Source: Shewanella abyssi
Lineage (GTDB): Bacteria > Pseudomonadota > Gammaproteobacteria > Enterobacterales > Shewanellaceae
Direction: 5' to 3'
NCBI RefSeq assembly: GCF_023284025.1
Contig: NZ_JAKIKR010000025.1
Span: 1 to 64,000, forward strand
DNA: 64,000 bases
The translations under genes and the position numbers were made by a program. This document shows, in pieces, positions 26,627 to 35,543 of the stretch. A model generated the notes under the pieces. That model worked only from the letters and a program-made list of their open reading frames with translations. It ran no database searches and was not told the origin of the DNA. The first letter of the stretch is position 1. Every line of letters starts with the position of its first letter.

Positions 26627-26830
26627 ATGGATGATGCAGATTTAGCGGTAAGACACGAAGTGCGTGCAGAGGCTAGAGCTAAAGAAGCGCGCTTGAATGC
26701 TAAACCTGCAGCGCCCAGTGCCCACCACTGTATTGAATGTGGTGATGACATTAGCCAAGCAAGGCGTAACGCGGTGCCAGGTGTTGAGCGGTGTATTGAT
26801 TGCCAAACATTAAGTGAGAAAAAGCGATGA
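26627..26830 (+). CDS. TraR/DksA-type zinc-finger protein
   Basis: 67 residues. A helical N-terminal half precedes a C4 zinc finger, CIECGDDISQARR to CIDC (about residues 36-59), as in small phage and plasmid TraR/DksA homologues, which act in the secondary channel of RNA polymerase. It lies between the tube and lysis genes and overlaps the endolysin start by four bases. It may tune host transcription late in infection. Confidence 0.85.
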   Translation: MDDADLAVRHEVRAEARAKEARLNAKPAAPSAHHCIECGDDISQARRNAVPGVERCIDCQTLSEKKR

Positions 26831-27375
26831 GCCAATTACGCAACAGATTGATAGCCGAGGTAATAGAGCGTGAGGGCGGTTATGTGAATGACTCTACTGA
26901 TCGCGGCGGCGAAACCATGTACGGCGTCACGGTAAAAGTGGCACGTGAGTATGGCTTTAAAGGGGCTATGCATGATCTGCCTTATGAACTGGCTTTTAAA
27001 ATCTATCAAGACCGTTACTGGGCACCGTTAAAGCTGGATGAAATCCAGCCATTAAGTGAAGTACTCACGGAGCAGCTTTTCGATTTTGGGGTTAACTCCG
27101 GTGTTAGCCGTGCAGGTAAATGTTTGCAGCGAGTACTCAACGTACTCAACAACCGCCAAACACTGTACCCAGATTTAACCGCCGATGGTGTGGTGGGTAG
27201 CCGAACGCTGCGCGCATTAATCAAATTTATTGATCATCGTAAGCAAAGCGGCTTGAAAGTACTCATTGAAGCTATTCGTGGTCAGCGCATTAGCTTTTGC
27301 ATCAACATTGCAGTGAAAGACGAAAGCCAAGAAAAGTACCAGTTTGGCTGGCTTAAACGCATCGTGCATTTATAA
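26827..27375 (+). CDS. Endolysin, GH108 N-acetylmuramidase
   Basis: 182 residues. The N-terminal catalytic domain has EGGYVNDSTDRGGETMYGVT (catalytic Glu near residue 16), the signature of glycoside hydrolase family 108, and the C-terminal half resembles the associated peptidoglycan-binding region (LYPDLTADGVVGSRTLRALI). It cleaves the murein glycan for host lysis. No signal peptide, so it depends on the adjacent holin. Confidence 0.92.
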   Translation: MSQLRNRLIAEVIEREGGYVNDSTDRGGETMYGVTVKVAREYGFKGAMHDLPYELAFKIYQDRYWAPLKLDEIQPLSEVLTEQLFDFGVNSGVSRAGKCLQRVLNVLNNRQTLYPDLTADGVVGSRTLRALIKFIDHRKQSGLKVLIEAIRGQRISFCINIAVKDESQEKYQFGWLKRIVHL

Positions 27376-27385
27376 GGAACTAGCC

Positions 27386-27955
27386 ATGAACCTGTTAAGC
27401 ATTCTAGGCAAAGTCGGCACCTCTATTTTAGCCGATGTGATCCCCGGTGGTAACACCATTCTAAAAGTGGTTAATCAGTTTTTACCCGACGATAAACAGC
27501 TCGGCGATAAAGCCACAGGCGCTGAAATACAAGATTCTGTTGCGGCCTTGCCCGCAGAGGTGCAAGCGCAGGTATTAACCAAACAGTTTGATGTTGAAAT
27601 CACCGCCATTGAAGAACACACCAAGGTGATAACCGCCTTGGGTGATGTAGACAAAACAGGCCATTCAACACGGCCAGCCATCGCAATGATGATGGCAAAA
27701 ATTGTGGCGTTCTCGGTCATCGTGTTGGTGTCGTTCTTAGCGGTCGCCATGTATCACGGTGACAGCCAAACCATAGTGGCGATTGGTGACAACTGGCCGT
27801 TAGTGATAGCAATACTCGGTACGCCAACCGCATTGCTACGTTCGTACTTTGGTATGCGCACTAAAGAGAAGCAGCAGAAGTATCAGGCGGTATCTAACGT
27901 GCGGCCAACATCGATATTGTCAGACGTCATTAGCCGAATAGGGAAAGCAAAATGA
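27386..27955 (+). CDS. Holin (3TM-type family)
   Basis: 189 residues from the ATG giving MNLLSILGKV; the frame is open 14 codons further upstream. A soluble N-terminal half is followed by two clear transmembrane helices (roughly 107-130 and 137-157) around MMAKIVAFSVIVLVSFLAVA and a positively charged tail, the layout of Holin_3TMs family proteins. It should permeabilise the membrane to release the endolysin, whose gene lies just upstream. Confidence 0.78.
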   Translation: MNLLSILGKVGTSILADVIPGGNTILKVVNQFLPDDKQLGDKATGAEIQDSVAALPAEVQAQVLTKQFDVEITAIEEHTKVITALGDVDKTGHSTRPAIAMMMAKIVAFSVIVLVSFLAVAMYHGDSQTIVAIGDNWPLVIAILGTPTALLRSYFGMRTKEKQQKYQAVSNVRPTSILSDVISRIGKAK

Positions 27956-28218
27956 ACGATGTTGCCACTTGGATAATGGTTGTTATCGCCTTTTTAAGTT
28001 TGGTATTAGGTGTACTAGTACCGGTGATTATTGCGATCTATAACGCTCATAAAAGCACAGCTAAAGAGCTGAGTGATCACAAGACCCACGTGGCCGAAAC
28101 CTACGCCACCAAAGATGATGTAAAAGATTTGGGCGACCGAATTGAGCGCCAAATGAAAGACGGCTTTAACAACCTCAAAGAACTATTTAATAACCGAAAA
28201 GATAAGGATGCAGCATGA
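27952..28218 (+). CDS. Lysis-module membrane protein (Rz/DUF2730-like)
   Basis: 88 residues: an N-terminal transmembrane helix (about 7-29, WIMVVIAFLSLVLGVLVPVI) followed by a charged helical segment (HKTHVAETYATKDDVKDLGD). The arrangement resembles an inner-membrane spanin subunit or the DUF2730 proteins of Mu-like phages. No overlapping or embedded outer-membrane lipoprotein (Rz1) was seen. Coupled to its neighbours by ATGA-type overlaps. Confidence 0.6.
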   Translation: MNDVATWIMVVIAFLSLVLGVLVPVIIAIYNAHKSTAKELSDHKTHVAETYATKDDVKDLGDRIERQMKDGFNNLKELFNNRKDKDAA

Positions 28219-28481
28219 AACAAACAATCACACTTACCGTAGGTAACACCGAATTTAAATTTAACGTGACGGTGAATGACCATTCAGATTATATCGATAC
28301 TATTTCTCGCGGTGGATCTATGACTGCGGCCTCACATAATTTTGTGCTGCGTGTCATCGATAAACCCCAGAAAGATGAATTGAAAAAAATCCTTGCCGAG
28401 TCACCTGGTGCAGAAGTGCAGATAGCGGGCACGCTAAAAGGTGAGTTCGCACCGGTGCTGGAAATAGCGGTAAAAAAATAA
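28215..28481 (+). CDS. Tail assembly chaperone, short form (gpE-like)
   Basis: 88 residues, resembling the putative phage tail assembly chaperone family: VGNTEFKFNVTVNDHSDYID, then KPQKDELKKIL. It coats or organises the tape measure protein during tail assembly and lies directly before the tape measure gene. Its last sense codons, GTA AAA AAA, form the slip site for a -1 shift. Confidence 0.82.
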   Translation: MKQTITLTVGNTEFKFNVTVNDHSDYIDTISRGGSMTAASHNFVLRVIDKPQKDELKKILAESPGAEVQIAGTLKGEFAPVLEIAVKK

Positions 28482-28675
28482 CCGCGCTGGTTGAGTCAAT
28501 CGACAACAACCAGTTAGAGCAGATGCTGATTATTAGGCGGCATCAGCTGCCACACGAAGATGACAGTGAGCAGTCCATTGCCCGAGCGCTGTGGCTGCAT
28601 AAGAACCACTTGGAAAGCCTTGAAGTTGTCACTGCTAACGGCGTGAATAGGGCTTTTTCTGGCAAAGCGAATTAA
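28215..28675 (+). CDS. Tail assembly chaperone, -1 frameshift product
   Basis: The heptamer A-AAA-AAA (28472-28478) lies just before the 0-frame stop. A -1 shift continues as ITALVESIDNNQLEQMLIIR and ends at TAA 28673-28675, giving about 152 residues. The extension has no start codon before most of its length and fills the gap up to the tape measure gene. In P2 the E/E+E' pair is made the same way, and an equivalent pair is general in tailed phages. Confidence 0.82.
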
Positions 28676-28699
28676 TAACATAGGGGAGAGTGATCACCA

Positions 28700-31168
28700 A
28701 TGAGCCTACCAAAACCACTGATGTTTACCGTCGGCTTAGTTGACCAGATCACTAAACCTATCGCAAAAATCACCCAGCAATTTAGTGGGCTAGCGGCTAA
28801 CTACCAAGCCGGAACCATGCAAATGGCCACCGGTATTGCTGGCATTGCAGCCAGTGGTTACGCACTGCAAAATGCACTGATGCCCGCCATTGAAATGGAC
28901 CGCGCATTAGGTGAGGTTAAATCTCTTGGGGTGCGTCAATCTGCCCTTAAGCAATTAACCGATACCAGTTACGAGTACGCGCTCAAATATGGCAAGTCAG
29001 CTACTGACTTTATCGGCTCAAGTTATGATATTCAATCGGCGATTGAAGGGCTAAATGACTCGGATCTGTCGCAATTCACCCTAGCTTCAAACGTACTGGC
29101 CGCCGCGACCAAAGCAGATGCGGCCACCATTACCAGTTATATGGGCACCATGTATGGCATCTTTAAAAACGATGCTAACGCCATGGGCAAAAGTGACTGG
29201 GTTAGCCAAGTCACAGGCATGACGGCCACTGCTGTGCAAGCGTTCAAGACCACGGGCGCAGAAATGTCGAGCGCCTTTACGGCCATTGGCGCCGAAGCGC
29301 AAAGCGCTGGCATTGAAATGCATGAGCAGATGGCGATTCTGGGCACACTACAAGCGACCATGTCGGGCAGTGAGTCGGGTACTAAGTACAAAGCATTCCT
29401 TGCGGGTGTAGGTAAAGCTCAAAAGGGCTTAAACCTGCAGTTTACCGATGCCCAAGGCGCGATGCTGCCTATGGTCGAGATCCTCAACAAAATTAAAGGC
29501 AAGTATGGTGAAACACTAGACGTTGCCGAGGGTGATGCACTGGCTAAAGCCTTTGGCTCACAAGAGGCGGTTGCCACGGTTAAATTGTTAATGGGTAACA
29601 TTGACGGTTTAGCGGGTTCAATCAATAAACTCGGTGATGTTAAAGGCATGGGGCAGGCCGAATTAATGGCCGCCGCGATGACCGACCAAAGCCAACGGCT
29701 AGCCCAAAGCTGGTATGTCATTCGCGCCGCGTTCGGCTCAGCTGTTCTGCCAGTCTTTAATCAGTTTGTCGGCTGGATAGCCGATATGGGCAAACAGGTA
29801 CTGTGGTTTACCCAAACATTCCCTAACTTAACTCGTGTACTCGGTTATGGCGCCATTGCACTGCTCGGCCTTGTTGCTGCAGGCGGTGCATTCACTGTGA
29901 TGATGGGCGTGGGCAAAATGGCCATGACCACCTACGGTGTGGCCGCAATGGCATGGGCGGGCATAAATACCGCGTTAACATCGGGCTTGGCATCACTGCG
30001 CGGCATGATGCTAGCCGTGAACATTGCCATGTATGCCAACCCCGTTGGCTTAGTGGTCGCGGGTATTGCTGCACTGATTGGTGTCGTTGGCTTAGCTGTT
30101 TACTACTTTGATGATCTTCGCGCCATGATGGTTGGCACAGCATGGGGTGAGCCGATATTGTTTGCGGTTGACGCTATTGCTGGGTTACTCAAAACGCTAG
30201 GCGGTATTGTGATGAGCGTGTTTGGTGGCTTTTTCAGTATTGTTGCCACCGTATTTAACGCGCTAAAACCCCTAGCGAGCTTTTTACTCGATGTTGTGGT
30301 GTTTAACCTCAAAATCATGGGCGGAGTATGGGCGGCAGTATTTGGCGTTATTGCTTATGGAATTGGCGGACTGGTTAGCATCGTTAATTGGGTGGTGACA
30401 GGCATTGTTGATGGCTTTACTTGGGCATTTGACGCTGTAGGTGCTGCTTGGAATGGCTTAGTCAGTTGGTTTACTAACGATGCGTGGGTGCAGCACTTAC
30501 TCGGTAAAGCGCTTGATGTGGGCAGTTTCTTCTCATCGATGTGGGACGACATTAAAGCAGTGTTTGCAGAAACTTGGGGCTGGATAGCTGACAAGTTAAA
30601 TATGCTGCCAGGTATCGATATCGATGTCACACCGATTATGGCCGATGTTGACCAAGCCGCGTTGCAATCAACCATTCCCGATGTACTTAAAAACCACAAT
30701 CAACAAGCGGTGCCAACATGGATGCAGCAAAGTGCTGCCAATGATGGAAGGATCGCGGCACCTATGAATGGTCCGTGGTTGAATGCGGGACTAGCGCCCG
30801 CTGCCGCTTCACCTAATCTGCAAACACAGCAACAGCTGCAGTTAGTGAAAACTGACACTAATTTGCCTGCGCCTTATCTACCAGAGTCTTTAAGTCAGTC
30901 GCTTGAAGTGCAGCGCACCATGCCTGCGCCGTTTAAGCCCAATGCATTAACCCAACAACTTGACCTTAAGCCGGTCATGAATGAGCCCATGGCTAACACC
31001 ATTAAGCCGCGCTTTAACCAGCAAGCAGCAATGAGCGCTAAAGCTAACCGCGTAGCAAATCAATCAAGCAGCAAGAGCCTCTCTTTTGGTGACGTGATTA
31101 TTAAAAATCCACCGAAAAACTTCAGCCTTGCCGAAATAGCTGAGCAACAGGAGTTAATGACCGGATGA
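28700..31168 (+). CDS. Tail tape measure protein
   Basis: 822 residues, the longest late protein. N-terminal helical region (1-340) with the TP901-type core (SSYDIQSAIEGLNDSDLSQF and the METGTKYKA-like SGSESGTKYKAFLAGVG), a block of hydrophobic helices (about 365-550), and a Pro/Gln-rich C-terminal third. It sets tail length and may contact the inner membrane during ejection. It follows the chaperone pair as expected. The last four bases overlap the next gene. Confidence 0.93.
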   Translation: MSLPKPLMFTVGLVDQITKPIAKITQQFSGLAANYQAGTMQMATGIAGIAASGYALQNALMPAIEMDRALGEVKSLGVRQSALKQLTDTSYEYALKYGKSATDFIGSSYDIQSAIEGLNDSDLSQFTLASNVLAAATKADAATITSYMGTMYGIFKNDANAMGKSDWVSQVTGMTATAVQAFKTTGAEMSSAFTAIGAEAQSAGIEMHEQMAILGTLQATMSGSESGTKYKAFLAGVGKAQKGLNLQFTDAQGAMLPMVEILNKIKGKYGETLDVAEGDALAKAFGSQEAVATVKLLMGNIDGLAGSINKLGDVKGMGQAELMAAAMTDQSQRLAQSWYVIRAAFGSAVLPVFNQFVGWIADMGKQVLWFTQTFPNLTRVLGYGAIALLGLVAAGGAFTVMMGVGKMAMTTYGVAAMAWAGINTALTSGLASLRGMMLAVNIAMYANPVGLVVAGIAALIGVVGLAVYYFDDLRAMMVGTAWGEPILFAVDAIAGLLKTLGGIVMSVFGGFFSIVATVFNALKPLASFLLDVVVFNLKIMGGVWAAVFGVIAYGIGGLVSIVNWVVTGIVDGFTWAFDAVGAAWNGLVSWFTNDAWVQHLLGKALDVGSFFSSMWDDIKAVFAETWGWIADKLNMLPGIDIDVTPIMADVDQAALQSTIPDVLKNHNQQAVPTWMQQSAANDGRIAAPMNGPWLNAGLAPAAASPNLQTQQQLQLVKTDTNLPAPYLPESLSQSLEVQRTMPAPFKPNALTQQLDLKPVMNEPMANTIKPRFNQQAAMSAKANRVANQSSSKSLSFGDVIIKNPPKNFSLAEIAEQQELMTG

Positions 31169-31527
31169 GCGATTTAGCCCAGTACAGTGATCTGCTCATC
31201 AAAGATGGCGCCCTTGCCATCGATGTGGGGGCGCAGCCGCAGCTCACCAACACCCGCGCCAGCATTGCCCAAGATGTAAAACACATGCTGATGGAATCGG
31301 GCCTTGTGACTAAGTTACTCGCCCAGCGCAGCGCCACCATGCGCAGCGATGTGTATACCGAGATGGAGCTGCTGATCGAAACCGATAATCGTTTAGTGCC
31401 AGGTTCTATCGAGCTAGATATTGCCAAGCCTGAATTAATCACCATTACCGCCACAACCTATGAGTTTGGGCAACTGACTCTCGATATAAACACTGCAGAG
31501 GTAACCTATGCCACGGCCACAAGTTGA
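31165..31527 (+). CDS. DUF2590 baseplate-associated protein
   Basis: 120 residues. LLIKDGALAIDVGAQPQLTN and VYTEMELLIETDNRLVPGSI fit DUF2590, which occupies the place of P2 gpW (gp25-like baseplate wedge) before the J gene. Probably a baseplate wedge component. Overlaps the J gene by 20 bp. Confidence 0.75.
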   Translation: MSDLAQYSDLLIKDGALAIDVGAQPQLTNTRASIAQDVKHMLMESGLVTKLLAQRSATMRSDVYTEMELLIETDNRLVPGSIELDIAKPELITITATTYEFGQLTLDINTAEVTYATATS

Positions 31528-32695
31528 TTTTGAAAGCGTATTAGCCAGCGACGGTGTGCCATTAACAGCGGAAGGGGTGACCGCGTTACTAGAGGCCGAT
31601 GTCACAGCAGCCAACTCAATTATCAGTAATAACAGCGCCATGAGCCCATTTTGGAAACTGTTCTCTGCTTGCGTGGTTACCCCTGTGTTATGGCTCATTA
31701 GAACTCTGCTGGCTAACCATGTTCTGCCCGCAATGTTTGCCGCCACGGCCACCGAACTGTATTTAGAGTTAAAAGCGTGGGATGTGGGACTTGAGCGCAA
31801 ATTAGCCGCGAAAACCCAAGGCTATATCAGCTTTACCAAGTCAGACATTAGCGCCGCTGTGTGGGTGAAAGCGGGCACCGTAGTGCAAAGCGATAGCACA
31901 TTAGGCGCTATTTATAATCTGATAGTACTCACAGATGTTGTGATCCCCACAGGCTCGTTAAGCTTACCTGTTTTGTGTGAAGCGACAGCAACAGGCGCGG
32001 GTTATAACTTAGGTGAAGGTTATTACCATTTACTGCCTGAATCCGTGCCAGGTATTGAGTCGGTGAGCAATGTCGGCGACTGGATCACCCAAGCGGGCGC
32101 AGACAAAGAAACCGATGACGAACTGGCACTGCGCATACGTGATCAGTTTGCCTCAGTCGGCAGTTATCACATTGATGCCGTCTACCGCGCGGCCATATCC
32201 ACCTTTGCCGGCATTCGTAGCGACTTACTCTATTTTGAACATGACGCGCCGCGAGGCCCAGGCACGGCTAATTGCCATGTGATGATGGAAGTGGGCGAAA
32301 CGCCGCAAGCGCTGATCGATGACATTAACCATTATATTAATGCCCAAGGCTACCACGGCCATGGTGATGATCTGCAAGCGCTGGCCATTGCTGGCAGCGT
32401 CACAGATTTAGTCATGACCTTTTGGCATGAGGCATCGCTTGAAGCCGATGAAATTAGCGCTCTAAAACTTGAGCTTGAGTCACGCATTCGCGCCGCGTTT
32501 CGAGAATCTGACCAGCACCCCACACTGACCAGAACACTACCCCAAAGCGTATTTGTGTTTTCGACCTTAAGCAGCGAGTTAAGCGCCATGTTACCGCAGC
32601 TTAAAAGTGTGCGCTGGGCAAACGACGACCTAACCAATGGTCTTGCTTTGCCGCGTATTACTAGCTTAACCATCAACAATGGCGGGTCAATTTAA
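31508..32695 (+). CDS. Baseplate assembly protein J
   Basis: 395 residues, the Baseplate_J family. Recognised from TKSDISAAVWVKAGTVVQSD, GAGYNLGEGYY and AGADKETDDELALRIRDQF. It forms the baseplate wedge that triggers sheath contraction. It overlaps the DUF2590 gene by 20 bp and its stop shares a base with the following start. Length is normal for P2-like J (about 300) plus an N-terminal extension. Confidence 0.92.
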   Translation: MPRPQVDFESVLASDGVPLTAEGVTALLEADVTAANSIISNNSAMSPFWKLFSACVVTPVLWLIRTLLANHVLPAMFAATATELYLELKAWDVGLERKLAAKTQGYISFTKSDISAAVWVKAGTVVQSDSTLGAIYNLIVLTDVVIPTGSLSLPVLCEATATGAGYNLGEGYYHLLPESVPGIESVSNVGDWITQAGADKETDDELALRIRDQFASVGSYHIDAVYRAAISTFAGIRSDLLYFEHDAPRGPGTANCHVMMEVGETPQALIDDINHYINAQGYHGHGDDLQALAIAGSVTDLVMTFWHEASLEADEISALKLELESRIRAAFRESDQHPTLTRTLPQSVFVFSTLSSELSAMLPQLKSVRWANDDLTNGLALPRITSLTINNGGSI

Positions 32696-33273
32696 TGAGT
32701 AATAAAACCCCTGAACTCCCCAAGCTAACACCACCGTGGTGGATGGATGGTAAAACGTTAGCAACTACGACTGAACCCCAAGAACCCGCCATGTTGACCA
32801 CGGGCATGCAGGGTTTTTGGCAGCGGGTGCGCGGTTGGTTTTTACGGATATTAGTGCAAAAAGACCCGCTAACCTGCTCTGTCCAGGTGCTAAACCTGTT
32901 GGCGTGGGAACGCTCTATAACGCGCTTTAATGATGAGCCGTTGTGGTTGTATCGCAAGCGGGTGGCCTACGCATTTGTTAACGCAAAAGACGCAGGCAGC
33001 ACCCAAGGCTTTATTGCGATTATGCACCGCCTTGGGCTAGAAGTGACCAGCATTAGAGAACGGCAAGCGGGACTTGATTGGGACAGGGTATCGATTGAAA
33101 TTGACGATACCGAAATAGCCCCTAACCAAGCGTTATTGGCCGAGTTAATTCGCAGTTATGGCAGAACCTGCCGCCGTTACGACCATTTGTCCGTAAGGCT
33201 CGTGGTTAACAATGTGGCGATTACCGAAGCCAACCATGACTTTCAAACATTAACAGTTTCAACGACACGCTAA
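32695..33273 (+). CDS. Tail protein I (P2 gpI family)
   Basis: 192 residues, gpI-like: LLAWERSITRFNDEPLWLYR and VAYAFVNAKDAGSTQGFIAI. It links baseplate wedges to the tail fibres. Start overlaps the J stop by one base (TAATG). Confidence 0.85.
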   Translation: MSNKTPELPKLTPPWWMDGKTLATTTEPQEPAMLTTGMQGFWQRVRGWFLRILVQKDPLTCSVQVLNLLAWERSITRFNDEPLWLYRKRVAYAFVNAKDAGSTQGFIAIMHRLGLEVTSIRERQAGLDWDRVSIEIDDTEIAPNQALLAELIRSYGRTCRRYDHLSVRLVVNNVAITEANHDFQTLTVSTTR

Positions 33274-33283
33274 GGGGAAACCA

Positions 33284-33865
33284 ATGGCACGATTAACCAG
33301 ATATGGCGAGCGGTATATTGCGCAAGCCGTTGGCGATGCACAGAGCTTTATTGTTGACGAGTTTGTGTTTGCCTTTATTCCAGGGCTCGATTTTAAAGCG
33401 CCAGAACCGCCGAACGAACCTATGCCGCCTGCAGTCAATATTGTGCATAGGTCAGCCCCATTAAAGCACGGCATTATTGACCAAAACAAAGTAACTTTTA
33501 GCCAAATGTTGTTGCCCGATGTAGGCAATTTTGACTTTAACTGGATTGGCCTAGTGCATAACAATCGCCTAATCGCCTTTGCCTATGTACCCGTGACCAA
33601 GAAGGTAAAAACTGACAACAGCCATGAGGGCAACACCATCAGCCGCAACTTTGTGGTGGAGCACAAAGGCATAGCCGATACCATGCCAACCCCTGTATCG
33701 GCTGAATCGTGGATGTATGACTATTCAAATGATGTCGCACAGCTTCAAATTAGCACCGCAGTTAATGCTGCCACCATGATTAAAGGTAACGCCGCAATCG
33801 TTAAAAATGCCCATTGGAACACCAAATTAAGCGAGCGACTTCGCGACTTAGAGGAAAGAACATGA
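33284..33865 (+). CDS. Tail fibre, collar-type N-terminal protein
   Basis: 193 residues resembling the phage tail-collar fibre domain (DUF3751): YGERYIAQAVGDAQSFIVDE near the N-terminus, then FNWIGLVHNNRLIAFAYVPV. Normally the baseplate-proximal domain of a long fibre gene; here it is a separate short gene whose stop overlaps the start of the next (ATGA), so the two may form one fibre complex. Confidence 0.78.
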   Translation: MARLTRYGERYIAQAVGDAQSFIVDEFVFAFIPGLDFKAPEPPNEPMPPAVNIVHRSAPLKHGIIDQNKVTFSQMLLPDVGNFDFNWIGLVHNNRLIAFAYVPVTKKVKTDNSHEGNTISRNFVVEHKGIADTMPTPVSAESWMYDYSNDVAQLQISTAVNAATMIKGNAAIVKNAHWNTKLSERLRDLEERT

Positions 33866-35130
33866 GTGACACAATTAATAGCTTACTTGAAAGCATGGCG
33901 ACAGCGGTTGACGCCTCAAATGAACAAACCGCCGCATCACAAGAACTCGCCCAAGAAGTCAGTGGCAAGATGGCTCAGATCGATAAAAAAGCCGATGATG
34001 CCATTGCTCGCGCCGAGGCCGATTACGGCGCCAAGGTCGGCGAGCTCACCACTCATGCGATAGAGGGCCATAAAAAAGCCATCGAAGATGCCAGCGGTGG
34101 CCGCAACACTATTTTAACTGACGAGCAGGGCAACACCAATATCATGGTGCGTGTGCCGCGATTTAATTACGAAGATCTCAACGCCAAAATATTAGAGCTC
34201 ACCGGTGCTGATCTGCAGCTTGGCACGGGTACGCCAACCATGTTCATGACCGATGGCGCGCCCCGCGGTGAAGTCTATATCGCCAAGTATCTGGCCTCAG
34301 CTGGCGCCAACGGCGGCTGCTCAGTGGTTGGTGGCGTACAGCCGCGCACCTCAGTTAATTACGATGTCGCTAAAGGGCTGTGTACTGCAAAAGGCGCTGG
34401 CTGGCACATGATGTCAATTCACGAGTGGGCCGCGATTGCATTTTGGTCGCTGGCAAATGGCAGTGTGCCTCGCGGTAACACTAACTATGGCCGCAGTCAC
34501 GAAAATAAATTAGAGACCGCGCGCCGTCATGACGACGGCATGCCTGGCGACACCGCAGGCACTTGTCGCACCGATACGGGCAAGGGGCCTGATACCTGGG
34601 CTCATGACCATGGCGCTTTTGGCATTCAGGATTTGGTCGGCAACGTGTGGGAATGGCTCGATCAAATGAAGCTGGACGATGGTCAGATTATCACCACGCT
34701 CGATAACGATCCCAGCATAGCCGAGGTCAACTGGCATCGCCACGGCGCTTATTTTGACTCGCCAAGTGACAGCCAAGATGGCGATGGCAATATTGGCGCG
34801 CCTATACTCAACAATGCAGTGACTAAGCGCAACGGTCCGGTCGATGACGACAGTCATGATTACCCCTACATGAGTGGCAGCAACTTTGCAGGCATTACTA
34901 AAGGGGTGAGTTATACGCCGTCGGAGATCTTGCGCCGCTTGCTGATCGAATCGGCCTCAGCGACCAGCGTAGCTGGCGCAATCCACGCGCGTAACTATGG
35001 CGATCGACTCCCGCGTCGTGGAGGCAGTTTGAGCGGTGGGCCCAATGCCGGCCTCGGCGCACTCGACATCAAGAATGCGCGCTCGTTTGCGCATGGTGGC
35101 TTCGGTTTCCGTCCAGCGTTCTTTGCTTAG
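33862..35130 (+). CDS. Tail-tip C-type-lectin-fold protein, DGR-like target
   Basis: 422 residues. A coiled-coil N-terminus (about 1-75), a beta linker, then a formylglycine-generating-enzyme/C-type-lectin fold: GWHMMSIHEWAAIAFWSLAN, the hallmark GNVWEW (about 257-262) and a C-terminus with RGGSLSGGPNAGLGALDIKN and GFGFRPAFF. That ending has the layout of DGR variable regions (RGG-x-W/L-NN-G-NAG-L-AL-N-L-NNA-R-S-GFR). Several codons there (AGT, AGC, GGT, GAC, TTT, CAT, GGC) are what adenine-specific mutation of AAY template codons would give. It is probably the receptor-binding protein, displayed on the preceding fibre. No reverse transcriptase or Avd gene is adjacent. Confidence 0.85.
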   Translation: MSDTINSLLESMATAVDASNEQTAASQELAQEVSGKMAQIDKKADDAIARAEADYGAKVGELTTHAIEGHKKAIEDASGGRNTILTDEQGNTNIMVRVPRFNYEDLNAKILELTGADLQLGTGTPTMFMTDGAPRGEVYIAKYLASAGANGGCSVVGGVQPRTSVNYDVAKGLCTAKGAGWHMMSIHEWAAIAFWSLANGSVPRGNTNYGRSHENKLETARRHDDGMPGDTAGTCRTDTGKGPDTWAHDHGAFGIQDLVGNVWEWLDQMKLDDGQIITTLDNDPSIAEVNWHRHGAYFDSPSDSQDGDGNIGAPILNNAVTKRNGPVDDDSHDYPYMSGSNFAGITKGVSYTPSEILRRLLIESASATSVAGAIHARNYGDRLPRRGGSLSGGPNAGLGALDIKNARSFAHGGFGFRPAFFA

Positions 35131-35150
35131 TGATCACTGGAACTTTGGTT

Positions 35151-35168
35151 GCTGCGCGATAGCGCGGC
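35151..35168 (+). promoter_or_regulatory. GRNA-loop hairpin after the variable region
   Basis: GCTGCGC-GATA-GCGCGGC: a 7-bp stem with one G-T pair and the four-base loop GATA, starting 21 bp after the target-gene stop. DGR homing requires a hairpin or cruciform of about this stem length with a GRNA tetraloop just downstream of the variable repeat. Confidence 0.65.
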
Positions 35169-35226
35169 GCTATTAATATTTTATTTTACTAATCAGCACG
35201 GATTTACAGCCATTTGGAGATTTTAC

Positions 35227-35520
35227 ATGTCATTTAATTATATTTACCAAGGTGAAACGCACACGGATACCACGGCAGAATTTATGGTCGCATTAGGCAT
35301 GAATGAAGACCAAATATTATCCGTGTTGCAGCAGCAAAAATTTGAGTCGTCACAAGTTACCGTAAAGCGCCTTGCAGCGTATATATCGGAGTCAGACCCT
35401 ATGTATGCAGAGTGGCAATATGAGCTGGCGAGCGGTAATCCAAGTGAGGATGAGTTTAAAGCTAAGTGGTTAGCTAAGGTGAATGAAATTAAACTCCGCC
35501 ACCCTATTACTGCGGCCTAA
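35227..35520 (+). CDS. Tail fibre assembly-like small protein
   Basis: 97 residues from the ATG giving MSFNYIYQGETH, preceded by TTTGGAG. The C-terminal part (YISESDPMYAEWQYELASGN, then KWLAKVNEIKLR) resembles the C-terminal motif of phage tail fibre assembly/XkdW-type proteins. It follows the tail-tip gene and may act as its chaperone. It is not an Avd-like helical bundle. An in-frame upstream start at 35149 would run through the hairpin and is unlikely. Confidence 0.6.
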   Translation: MSFNYIYQGETHTDTTAEFMVALGMNEDQILSVLQQQKFESSQVTVKRLAAYISESDPMYAEWQYELASGNPSEDEFKAKWLAKVNEIKLRHPITAA

Positions 35521-35543
35521 TCGCCGCTACTGGAGTTGTTAAC

